Assembly: GCF_003345655.1 (NCBI RefSeq)
Contig: NZ_QQOH01000001.1
Span: 1,479,452 to 1,543,451 of the forward strand
Reading direction: 5' to 3'
DNA length: 64,000 bases
Source: Motiliproteus coralliicola
GTDB taxonomy: Bacteria; Pseudomonadota; Gammaproteobacteria; Pseudomonadales; Balneatricaceae
Positions within the stretch are counted from its first letter, which is position 1, and each line of letters begins with the position of its first letter. The notes under the pieces are model-generated. The model saw only the letters and a program-made list of their open reading frames with translations, was not told the origin of the DNA and did not search any database. Both the position numbers and the translations under genes were made by a program. Below, piece after piece: positions 8,319-15,913 of this stretch.

Positions 8319-10535
8319 ATGACCCATAGAGACCGCATCGGCCGTCCTCTGGCCAGGGGCTGGCTACAACTACTGTTTGCGCTTTGCCTGCTACTGGGCA
8401 ACGGTCCGGCGTTTGCGATGGAATACCAGGCCATCATCGAGCAACTGTTTCCCAAAGCCACCCGCATCGAACCCAAGCAGCAGGATTACCCGGTCTACCC
8501 GGTTTATCAGCTCAACGAACTGCTGGGCTACGCCTACGAATCCACCGACCTGAGCGACCTACCCGGGTTTGCCGGCAAACCTATCAAGCTGATGATCGGG
8601 CTCGATACCGCCGGTCGCTTCAGCGGCGTCAAGGTGCTCGACCACCACGAGCCGGTGTTTCTCCACGGGCTCGGCCAGCAACCGTTGTTCGATTTTGTTG
8701 ATCAATACCAAGGGCAGTCGCTGACCGATCCGATCGTGATCGGCGAAGGCAACTCCGAGGAAGGCGGGCCGGTCTACATCGACGGCGTCAGCAAGGCCAC
8801 CGTATCGGTGGTGATCGTCAACGACACAGTACTGGCCACCGCGCTGCAGGTGGCCCGAAATCGGCTGGAAGGATTTGCCCAGTCTCCAGCCGCACGCCCG
8901 AAGACCGATCTGTTCGAACCGCTGAGCATCGACGAGTTGATCGCCCGCGGCTACCTGCAGCACTGGCAGCTCAATCGCGCCAGCGTCGAGCAGGAACTGG
9001 GACAGTCGCTGGACAACTATGGCGATATCGATCTGGAGCACGACCTTAATCTGACCCCGGAGCAGCTGCAGCGAATCGATCAGGATCCTGGCCAGGCGCT
9101 GTTTAGCGAACTCTGGGTTGCCTATCTGAATGCCCCAATCATCGGCCGCAACCTGCTGGGTGAGCAGCACTACCGACAGCTGATCCAGAGTCTAAAAAAG
9201 GATGAACAAGTTTTTGCGGTGCTGTCACGCGGCCCCTTCGGCCACGTCAAAGAGGATTTCAAACCCGGCACCGTGCCAGGTCGCCTGTCATTGCAGCAGC
9301 AAGGGCTGGCGATTGAGCTACGCGACCTGAACGCGCTGGAGGACAGCAGCGACCCGAACGCCTTCGCCGACGGCATCCCGGAGTTCGACCAGGCTCACCT
9401 GTTCCGAATCAAGGGCCACGCCGGGTTCAACCCCGGCGCTGAATCCCAACTGGTGCTCAATGTCGACCTGGCCCGAAACCACCTGATCAGCGATCAGGGC
9501 AGCTTCAGCTACAGCCATAAGTTGCCGGACGAGCTGTTCGAGCTAGTCGAGGTGGAGATCGCCGCCGCACCGCTACCGCTGTGGATGCGGATCTGGAAGG
9601 ACCGCACCGCCACCATCGCCACCCTGCTGCTGGGGCTCGGACTGCTGAGCTGGGTCTTTGTCCGCCAGCGTCGATACAGTTACCAGAGCCGATTTATGCA
9701 CTATTTCCGCTGGGGCTATCTGTGGTTCACGCTGCTATTTATCGGCTTCTACGCCCAGGGCCAGTTGTCGGTGGTCAACATCTATACCCTGCTGCTGGCG
9801 CTCTGGGACGGTTTCGATATCAAGCTGTTCCTGCTCGACCCGGTGATCTTTATCCTCTGGAGCTACACCTTTATCAGCCTGTTCCTGTGGGGTCGAGGGC
9901 TGTTCTGCGGCTGGCTTTGCCCGTTCGGAGCGCTGCAGGAGATGGTGGCCTGGGTTGCCGCCAAGCTAAAGATCAAACAGTGGAAGATGCCGGAGCCACT
10001 GCATCGACGCCTTATTCTGATCAAGTACCCGCTGCTGCTCGGGCTGGTCGTCACCGCCTTCGGCTCCCTGACGCTGGCCGAACAACTGGCCGAGGTGGAG
10101 CCGTTCAAAACCAGTATCACCCTGGTGTTCGTGCGTCACTGGCCGTTCGTCCTTTACGCCCTGTTGCTGCTCGGAATGGGTCTGTTCGTGCACAAGTTCT
10201 ACTGCCGCTACCTGTGCCCGCTGGGGGCCGGGCTGGCGGTGCTCGGTCGGCTGCGGCTGTTCAACTGGCTCGATCGCATCGAGCCCTGCGGCAGCCCCTG
10301 CCAACTGTGTAAGCGCCGCTGCGGCATCAATGCCATCCACCAGGACGGCCGGATCGATTACGACGAGTGTATTCAGTGCCTGGAATGCGTGGTGATCCTG
10401 AACGATCCCAAGCAGTGTGTCGCCTCGCTACAACAGGCCAAGAAACAGCGCCGCCGCAACCAATCACTGGCCGTAGATATCAGTTCTGGCCCGGTCAACG
10501 AGCCTCAACCCGGGATCAAACCGGTGGTTGGATAA
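8319..10535 (+). CDS. NosR/NirI-family FMN-binding, polyferredoxin-type membrane protein
   Basis: 738-aa protein laid out like NosR. A signal peptide (about residues 1-33) precedes a periplasmic FMN-binding domain with covalent-flavin-type motif DGVSKATVS (T161; NosR normally has SGAT-x-T). After a long periplasmic stretch come about six transmembrane helices from about residue 425, two CX3CP motifs (CGWLCPFGALQE and CRYLCPLGAG), and a C-terminal ferredoxin-like segment (CGSPCQLCKRRCG, then CIQCLEC and a later C) suited to two [4Fe-4S] clusters. NosR feeds electrons from quinol to N2O reductase. No nosZ, nosD or nosFY is adjacent, so this homologue may serve another periplasmic acceptor or pair with a distant nos cluster. 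Family placement is firm, the partner is unknown. Confidence 0.85.
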   Translation: MTHRDRIGRPLARGWLQLLFALCLLLGNGPAFAMEYQAIIEQLFPKATRIEPKQQDYPVYPVYQLNELLGYAYESTDLSDLPGFAGKPIKLMIGLDTAGRFSGVKVLDHHEPVFLHGLGQQPLFDFVDQYQGQSLTDPIVIGEGNSEEGGPVYIDGVSKATVSVVIVNDTVLATALQVARNRLEGFAQSPAARPKTDLFEPLSIDELIARGYLQHWQLNRASVEQELGQSLDNYGDIDLEHDLNLTPEQLQRIDQDPGQALFSELWVAYLNAPIIGRNLLGEQHYRQLIQSLKKDEQVFAVLSRGPFGHVKEDFKPGTVPGRLSLQQQGLAIELRDLNALEDSSDPNAFADGIPEFDQAHLFRIKGHAGFNPGAESQLVLNVDLARNHLISDQGSFSYSHKLPDELFELVEVEIAAAPLPLWMRIWKDRTATIATLLLGLGLLSWVFVRQRRYSYQSRFMHYFRWGYLWFTLLFIGFYAQGQLSVVNIYTLLLALWDGFDIKLFLLDPVIFILWSYTFISLFLWGRGLFCGWLCPFGALQEMVAWVAAKLKIKQWKMPEPLHRRLILIKYPLLLGLVVTAFGSLTLAEQLAEVEPFKTSITLVFVRHWPFVLYALLLLGMGLFVHKFYCRYLCPLGAGLAVLGRLRLFNWLDRIEPCGSPCQLCKRRCGINAIHQDGRIDYDECIQCLECVVILNDPKQCVASLQQAKKQRRRNQSLAVDISSGPVNEPQPGIKPVVG

Positions 10536-10597
10536 AACACCACCATCGCCGCTAAGCGCAGTGCTAATCAGGCCTGCAGCAAGGGTTCCCAATCCTA

Positions 10598-10626
10598 TGC
10601 ACAAAATCATCCACAGATTTTGTGCA
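10598..10626. repeat. Perfect 11-bp inverted repeat with DnaA-box-like loop
   Basis: TGCACAAAATC and GATTTTGTGCA flank a 7-nt centre; TCATCCACA across the first arm and loop differs by one base from the DnaA box TTATNCACA. It lies between the NosR-like gene and the SDR gene and lacks a T run, so it could be an operator rather than an intrinsic terminator. Confidence 0.5.
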
Positions 10627-10745
10627 CAACCTCACCGAGCTCTGCTGGTGCCCCTTGAGCAACAACAGGTCCGGTCAATGCTCACAGGACCAGGACATCC
10701 CTGCTAACATGACGGCAGCTTTGTCCCTAGTCACCCGGAGTCCCC

Positions 10746-11411
10746 ATGAAACAAACGGTTGTCATTACCGGTGCCAGTCGCGGCATCGGCCTGTCGCTGA
10801 CCAAACTCTATCTATCCAAAGGCTGCAACGTCTTCGCCCTCTGTCGTCAAGCCTCGGCTGATCTCAGCACCAGCGGTGCCACGGTGGTCGAAGGAATCGA
10901 TATGGCAGATGACGGTGTCATTGAGCGTCTTAAGAGTGCGCTGGCCGGTGTCCGGATCGATCTGCTGATCAACAATGCCGGCATCCTACGCAACGAAATT
11001 CTGGGCCAGATCGAGTTTGATTCTTTGCGGCAGCAATTCGAGGTCAATACCCTCGGCCCGATCCGCGCTGTCGAAGCGCTGGGGTCGAACCTGGTCAACG
11101 GTGCCAAGCTCGCCATGATCACCAGTCGTATGGGCTCGGTCGCCGACAACACCAGCGGCGGCCGCTACGGCTACCGGATGTCGAAGGCCGCGCTGAACAT
11201 TGCTGCCGTCTCCATGGCCCATGATCTGAGCCACCAGGGAGTCAGCGTTGCCATCATTCATCCGGGGTTGGTCGGTACCGAGATGATTGGGGGCCATGGC
11301 GATATCACACCCGATCAAGCGGCTGAGCGTATCGCTCAACGTATCGAGGGTTTAACGCCGGAAACCAGTGGTACCTTCTGGCATTCCAACGGCGAGGTAC
11401 TGCCCTGGTAA
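10746..11411 (+). CDS. Short-chain dehydrogenase/reductase (SDR), C-factor-like
   Basis: Classical SDR of 221 aa: Rossmann nucleotide motif TGASRGIG at residues 8-15, NNAG near 78-81, catalytic Ser in MITSRMGS, and YxxxK as YGYRMSK (Tyr and Lys four apart), followed by the PG loop IHPGLVGTEM. It should be a cytosolic NAD(P)-dependent oxidoreductase; sequence and length resemble the CsgA/C-factor subgroup, whose substrates are ill defined. GGAG five to six bases before ATG supports the start. It is a single gene, converging on the SpoIIAA-like gene. Confidence 0.9.
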   Translation: MKQTVVITGASRGIGLSLTKLYLSKGCNVFALCRQASADLSTSGATVVEGIDMADDGVIERLKSALAGVRIDLLINNAGILRNEILGQIEFDSLRQQFEVNTLGPIRAVEALGSNLVNGAKLAMITSRMGSVADNTSGGRYGYRMSKAALNIAAVSMAHDLSHQGVSVAIIHPGLVGTEMIGGHGDITPDQAAERIAQRIEGLTPETSGTFWHSNGEVLPW

Positions 11412-11470
11412 GAAAGACCAACCACCGGGTTGATCGATGTGATGATTAGGCTTGGAGGCTCAATGCGCCG

Positions 11471-11836
11471 CTAGGCGCCCTGGCTCAACCAATGACGGGC
11501 TTTGTATTCATCGACAGTGGGAAAGAACTCGATCTCAACCGGGCGTAATCCCTGCCCGGTAAAGAGCAGCGCCTGCTCTTGCCAGCGGGGATCACCGACG
11601 ATCGCGATCCGTCGAACATGCTGGTCAAAGCTGTCAGAGAAGAGCTGCCCTTCCCAACCGTCGGAGTGCTCCCAACCGTCGAACTGCTCCAACAGAATCA
11701 GGATCTCGGTCGGTAACACCTGATCCAGACGCGCTACAAGCTGATCGGATACCCGGGCGAACTCATCGACCTGAAGCTCACCGCTAACGCGAATAATGAC
11801 TCGGTTGCTCTGTTCAAACTGAAGCGAGACGGCCAT
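11471..11836 (-). CDS. SpoIIAA-like (STAS-fold) protein
   Basis: A 121-aa soluble protein with the SpoIIAA-like pattern: an N-terminal strand RVIIRVSGELQVDEFARVSDQL, the central ILILLEQFDGWE block in which the family usually has a conserved strand followed by W, then RIAIVGDPRWQEQALLFTGQGLRPVEIEFF. Proteins of this family are small cytosolic STAS-like modules with mostly unknown roles, proposed to bind lipids or take part in signalling. The gene ends close to the SDR gene and has no operon partner. Confidence 0.75.
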   Translation of the reverse strand: MAVSLQFEQSNRVIIRVSGELQVDEFARVSDQLVARLDQVLPTEILILLEQFDGWEHSDGWEGQLFSDSFDQHVRRIAIVGDPRWQEQALLFTGQGLRPVEIEFFPTVDEYKARHWLSQGA

Positions 11837-11985
11837 CGTGGAGATTCCTTTGATATGGGGCTGTTCCGATTAGTCTAGAACAAACATTTACAGATCAGAT
11901 AGTTGAGTTCAAAGCGACCTTGGTTCAATAGCAACTACAATTATCCCAACGCCTCTTTCAATTCCAATAAGCAGCTGTACACTGG

Positions 11986-12861
11986 ATGCATTCCAGCATG
12001 GTCTCTGCGCCAGCAGAGTGGTTTTCTATGGCAGTCAGTACGCAAACAGAGTCACCCTACTTCAGAGCTTTACTTCGGGCTCTGGTGTTGTATCTAGTGA
12101 GTTGTTGTACGGTATCGGCTGATGAACAGGAATCAGCCCCCTATCTGATGGTCGGCACCTTCTTCCCCTACATTTTGGAGGAGTCGATGGACGGCAAACC
12201 GCAAGGTCTGGCAATCGACGTACTCCATCGAGTAACAGAACTGACCGGAGACCAATTCAAGGTGCTAGTGCTACCCTGGCCCCGGGCGTTGCGGCTGGTT
12301 GAAGTCGGTGCGGCGGATGGCCTGATCGGCCCCTATAAAACCCGTCAGCGCGAAGCGATACTCGACTATTCGGCGACGGAGATCTATCACGACCATATGA
12401 TCTTTCTCTCCCGCGGCAAGGACTTTAAAACCATCCGTCAATGGCGCGGAAATCTTCAAGGCATCGCCGATCAGCGCATTATCACCGTCCGAGGCTGGGC
12501 CTACGGTGCCGAGTTTGAACAGATCAAACCGCGGCTGCAGACCGTCGAAGCCAACACCTTTTCTCATGGCTTGCAGCTACTCCAGAAAGGCCGGGGCGAA
12601 CTGCTGGCAGCCAATGAGCGCAACGCTATCTTTGAAGTGAGAAAAGAGCAGCTGCAACCGAAAATTGCCTACCTGACGCCGCCATTTGGACGAATGGTCG
12701 GCTATTTCGGCTTCTCCAAGCAAAAAGGCGATCATCAATTTCAGCGACGCTTTAACCAAGCACTATCTGAAATGCATCATAATGGCGAAATGCTCGAGCT
12801 CTGGACCAAGCACGGGTTGAAGCTTTACCCCGAAACTGCCCCGCAAAGTCTGTCTGAATAG
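11986..12861 (+). CDS. Periplasmic solute-binding protein of the SBP_bac_3 family
   Basis: About 291 aa, or 277 if translation begins at the ATG at 12028; neither ATG has a good Shine-Dalgarno. A signal-like hydrophobic segment RALLRALVLYLVSCCTVSA precedes a type II periplasmic binding fold: VGTFFPYILEES...GLAIDVLHRV, the motif LPWPRALRLVEVGAADGLIGPY, and a C-terminal AGxFDQLGEMHHNGEML-like helix (QALSEMHHNGEMLELWTKHG). In this family it binds amino-acid-like solutes; no permease or ATPase gene is adjacent, so it may be an orphan binding or sensory protein. The Cys in VSCCT could suggest a lipoprotein, but the lipobox is poor. Confidence 0.8.
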   Translation: MHSSMVSAPAEWFSMAVSTQTESPYFRALLRALVLYLVSCCTVSADEQESAPYLMVGTFFPYILEESMDGKPQGLAIDVLHRVTELTGDQFKVLVLPWPRALRLVEVGAADGLIGPYKTRQREAILDYSATEIYHDHMIFLSRGKDFKTIRQWRGNLQGIADQRIITVRGWAYGAEFEQIKPRLQTVEANTFSHGLQLLQKGRGELLAANERNAIFEVRKEQLQPKIAYLTPPFGRMVGYFGFSKQKGDHQFQRRFNQALSEMHHNGEMLELWTKHGLKLYPETAPQSLSE

Positions 12862-13104
12862 TCCGGGGCGAGGAATCGACGTCTAACAGCCCCCTTCTAA
12901 ATACCCCGCTAGTCGGTCTAGCCGGCACGAATTCGGATACGCTGATCCATCCCATTGGATAACAGCGGTCCCAAGCCACGTACATCGTCAAATAACCAAG
13001 ATTCCAACAACTGGGTGCCGATCAGTAACGGCCTAGTACCTGATTGCTAATCACCACCTTAATTGGATCAGAGAGCGTCCTCAGCGGACGGCATGAAAAC
13101 GGCA
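12862..13104. other. Gene-free stretch at the edge of an AT-rich accessory patch
   Basis: No gene with coding support is seen between the binding protein and the broken phage-like fragment. Composition begins to differ from the surroundings here. Confidence 0.4.
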
Positions 13105-13254
13105 TCAAGCTGGGCCTTGGTGGAGCTGATCTACTAGATCGCCGCCCTGCCCTGTCTTAAAGGTTTTCAGCCAGTCCCGAACCTCCCCGATCGTCAGTTC
13201 CTTGTAGGTAACTGTCAGAACGGACTCAACCGGGATTTGCTTTTGAAGTGCCAT
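13068..13254 (-). pseudogene. Remnant of a small phage-tail-chaperone-like gene (tentative)
   Basis: From ATG at 13254 the frame reads MALQKQIPVESVLTVTYKEL then TIGEVRDWLKTFKTGQGGDL, and stops at 13105. A one-base shift near that stop continues as LDAVFMPSAEDAL and stops at 13068. The pattern 'ELTIGEVRDWL...GDLVD...LD..F.PSAEDAL' recalls small proteins in Mu-like phage tail modules, whose typical form is 'ELTVxEIRAWL...DDLV...LDxLxxMSxLTxEDL'. That match is from memory and unconfirmed. No other phage gene is nearby, so it is most likely decayed. Confidence 0.35.
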
Positions 13255-13265
13255 ATTTCGCCCAT

Positions 13266-13290
13266 AAAAAAGGCCCCGTAGGGCCTTTTA
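13266..13290. terminator. Rho-independent terminator, bidirectional form
   Basis: AAAAGGCCC and GGGCCTTTT pair around CGTA with A/T tracts on both sides; on the minus strand the stem is followed by six T. It lies about 80 bp past the stop of the PEP-CTERM-like gene and probably terminates it. Confidence 0.85.
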
Positions 13291-13367
13291 CTGTTTGTAA
13301 TATACGCCAGCTTTAAATAAATTCAACGTTGACAATCATCTTGTTTAACATCAATTCGGAAAGATTA

Positions 13368-14453
13368 TTAGAAAGCTCTATGTCTACCAAAACTTATCAA
13401 ATACATCAAAAATATAGCTAGAAGAACAATCAACTTAGTCGGAGGCTCAGGTATGGGAGTACTATCATCAATAATAGTTGTAATAGGTACCATTCTAACC
13501 GATCCGCTATTCCAATCGTCTGTAAAACTAATTCCCATCGGAAAGGCTAAACCATTATCAGGGTCAAGCATCTCTTCCGCTTCAATGCCTCGTATTCCGA
13601 AAGCTCTTATCCCATCTTGAATCCCTAAACTTGAAATAACATTAAACTCTTCACCAGCCAGAAGGTTTTTTCCAGAATCGACAAATGCACCAAACTCATC
13701 TAACAAAAACAAATCATATATATCATCACCAAAACCAACAGGAGCAACTAGTGATGCAATATTTGGGACAGATGGATCTAAATAAAAATCATATCCAACA
13801 GCCACCTCAGGATCTAACCAGCCTACAACCCCACCCGTTAGTCCATCTCCGCAGTCAAAGGTTGCAAGGCTACATTCCACAGGCCATCGAGGTGGGTTAA
13901 TTTCTATATCCTCCTCGTCTTCTTCTGGGGGAATAGGATTCTGCTGGTCCCACCCAGGGCCTCTAATAATTATATCATCCCAGAATGATCTGCCTTTTAG
14001 ACGAAACGGTGAAGTAGACTCCTGAACAAAAGCTCCACCTTGTATCCCTAATGAACTAGGCTGCCCTGTAGCGCTAAAATTAAATAGATTTTCACCTTGC
14101 TCAAGAGCAAAACTCATAGAATCTATATTTACGCTATCGTCTTCAATTTTAATTATTCCTGACCAATTAGCCCCATTATCATCAAAATGAAAAACTTCTC
14201 CTGATGAATTATCAGTAACAGTTGCCGAGAAAGAAACAACTGTATTATTATTTATACTACCGTCTGGTTGAATGAAATCAGTATCAACTTTTGCTTCTGC
14301 ACTCCCAAAACCCGAGTCATCTACAAATATAAGATCTAAAAATACAGCTTGCGAAGAAGAACTAATAACAAGTCCGACAGCAAAGATTAACATCTCTAGT
14401 TTCTTATTCGATGCCAAATGACTCAGGCGAGTGCCTGATATAAACGGAAACAT
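13368..14453 (-). CDS. Exported protein of unknown function with PEP-CTERM-like C-terminal anchor
   Basis: 361-aa protein, clearly AT-rich in codon use compared with its GC-rich neighbours. An N-terminal hydrophobic export segment (about residues 18-36, MLIFAVGLVISSSSQA) leads to a mature chain of beta-type sequence rich in Asp, Gly, Ser and Asn with a Pro/Glu-rich linker (IPPEEDEEDIEINPP). The C-terminus is PIPEPPTKLIVLLAIFLMYL followed by ISFGRHRAF: a PEP motif, a hydrophobic helix and a basic tail, the layout of exosortase substrates. GGAG six bases before ATG 14453 supports the start. No exosortase gene lies in the window. Function unknown; horizontal origin is likely from composition. 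Confidence 0.7.
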   Translation of the reverse strand: MFPFISGTRLSHLASNKKLEMLIFAVGLVISSSSQAVFLDLIFVDDSGFGSAEAKVDTDFIQPDGSINNNTVVSFSATVTDNSSGEVFHFDDNGANWSGIIKIEDDSVNIDSMSFALEQGENLFNFSATGQPSSLGIQGGAFVQESTSPFRLKGRSFWDDIIIRGPGWDQQNPIPPEEDEEDIEINPPRWPVECSLATFDCGDGLTGGVVGWLDPEVAVGYDFYLDPSVPNIASLVAPVGFGDDIYDLFLLDEFGAFVDSGKNLLAGEEFNVISSLGIQDGIRAFGIRGIEAEEMLDPDNGLAFPMGISFTDDWNSGSVRMVPITTIIDDSTPIPEPPTKLIVLLAIFLMYLISFGRHRAF

Positions 14454-15240
14454 GATTCACTCCATCTAATAAGTTGATCAAAAAAATAATCAACAGCGGC
14501 CAAGACACCTAAGACGAAGCTCTGATATAGATTTATGTATAGGCAAATCACTGCTTTTAAGCAAGTTAATTAATACTGCAGTTTGCTGGTCCGCCTCACG
14601 GGCCAATCAGGACCTCCCCACGGACCAGAAAGCGGGGTTATTGGGGCCTCACTGGTCCGCCACACGGGCACCTTTATATATTTACCATAGGTACGGCATC
14701 AAAACGGCAGTTGATGGGCAGTAAGTGCGATAACCCGATCTATAGTAGATCGGCTATTTGGGAAGGCAGATGCTTCGAAGCAAAGGGAATCAAAAAGCGA
14801 CCCTGTCCATTTGGACAATACACGCGGCGATCGAAACTGTTTATGGGTCCTGCTGGCGTTACGGGTGTGCGGCTGCGCAAGACTTTGATAGCTACTGAAT
14901 GCGTTACTGACTTCCTTCCTATTAAGCGAAGGGACAGCCATTTGTCACTAGGGAGTGACAGAGCTGAGGCACTACCTGGTGACACAGATAAGTAACCGGG
15001 TGGGGGTGGGTTGAATCTTCGTGGTCTAGTACCAAATGACCGCCGCCCCAGCAACGCAACCACGCCGCCAAAATGGCCAGCCTTTGAGAAGGCCGACTAG
15101 ACAGGATCGGAGAGCACCCATAGTCACAAGTGGAATTGCCAGCCGGACCAACCACAACTTAATCTGTTCCTGCGCCCTGAAAGGCCAAGCATTTGACCAA
15201 CCAGAGCTAAACACAACTGCAAAACAAGGAGATTGCAGCC
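14454..15240. other. Gene-poor accessory stretch between the PEP-CTERM-like gene and tRNA-Pro
   Basis: No frame here combines a ribosome binding site with credible protein sequence; overlapping open frames on both strands at about 14700-15160 are of poor quality. The first 120 bp are AT-rich and probably carry the promoter of the PEP-CTERM-like gene. The rest looks like decayed accessory DNA. Confidence 0.45.
14586..14659. repeat. Three copies of the 8-mer CTGGTCCG in alternating orientation
   Basis: CTGGTCCG occurs at 14586-14593 (+), as its complement CGGACCAG at 14621-14628, and at 14652-14659 (+). The two plus copies continue as similar sequence (CCTCACGGGC and CCACACGGGC), giving an 18-bp imperfect direct repeat 66 bp apart. 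Could be a protein-binding array or recombination debris. Confidence 0.5.
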
Positions 15241-15418
15241 ATGCCTTACGTTATTGGACCCACATCACAGCACAAACTCACTGAGGTCTCAGACCAAGTA
15301 TTTGAAGCCCTCGAACTCTTAATCGAATCTTGATGATAAGAACCGGGAAATAGCCATTGGGTGGTTAGATGAGCTAGCTGAAGGGAAGGATCCTAGCGAA
15401 CTGACGCCACTACAGTAG
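15241..15418 (+). pseudogene. Small gene interrupted by a frameshift, function unknown
   Basis: A strong AAGGAG lies eight bases before ATG 15241. The first frame reads MPYVIGPTSQHKLTEVSDQV then FEALELLIES and meets TGA at 15331. Moving one base forward, the sequence goes on without a break as DDKNREIAIGWLDELAEGKD then PSELTPLQ and stops at 15418, giving a plausible acidic helical protein of about 58 aa. The good ribosome site and the coding quality on both sides suggest a recently broken gene, or a sequencing indel. The product is not recognised. Confidence 0.5.
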
Positions 15419-15637
15419 CGCAGCGCACGACCTAGAGATAATGAGACGTATTATTATCAATAGCTACGCTTGGGGGCGGTAATTATCAAGATGGATAGTT
15501 GTTGATTGTTGGTGGGTGTAGATAGGAGTTAGAAACTCGATTTTTTCTACACGATGGCGCCTATATGGCACCCAACAGAAAACAGAGATAGGTGACATCA
15601 GGGCCGATATGCAACAATCGGTTTTTAAGGGGAAAGT

Positions 15638-15714
15638 TGGTCGGCGTGAGAGGATTCGAACCTCCGACCCCATCCTCCCGAAGGATGTGCGCTACCAGGC
15701 TGCGCTACACGCCG
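15638..15714 (-). tRNA. tRNA-Pro (anticodon CGG)
   Basis: A 77-nt cloverleaf on the minus strand: acceptor CGGCGTG paired with CACGCCG, discriminator A and encoded CCA, D-arm region AGCGCAGCCTGGTAGCGC, anticodon stem CATCC/GGATG around loop TTCGGGA (anticodon CGG), and T-loop GGTTCGAATCC. It reads Pro codon CCG. Its 3' end faces the AT-rich patch at 13-15.6 kb, as is common for islands inserted at tRNA genes, but no duplicated 3' end was found on the far side. Confidence 0.97.
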
Positions 15715-15913
15715 ATCTTTTCTTGCAGGGGCTGTTTCCAGCGGCACGCATGATAGATAAAGCGCCCCTTGAACACAACCATTTCGTCATCTTTTTTTAA
15801 TGCTTTTGGCGATTTATCGACGATCGGTTATTTGTTGTACGATCCGGCAGGCTGGTTGATCAAAGCTTGGTCAACGGGCCGCCATCGAGTCGAACTAAAG
15901 CCTATCGTGGCGG

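Noticed and set aside
13368..14453. A typical autotransporter or adhesin
   Set aside because: No beta-barrel domain or repeat array; the C-terminus instead matches a PEP-CTERM-like anchor.
14699..15155. Overlapping open frames on both strands in the accessory patch
   Set aside because: They lack Shine-Dalgarno sites, have unusual Arg/Ser/Pro-rich composition and overlap each other; no reading looks like a real protein.
15322..15345. Programmed +1 frameshift (prfB-like) in the broken small gene
   Set aside because: The codon before TGA is TCT, which would need the serine tRNA to re-pair with CTT, and there is no correctly placed internal Shine-Dalgarno; a simple indel is more likely.
12900..15640. 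A defined integrative element with attL/attR at tRNA-Pro
   Set aside because: No integrase gene and no repeated tRNA 3' end could be found, so only a loose accessory patch is claimed.
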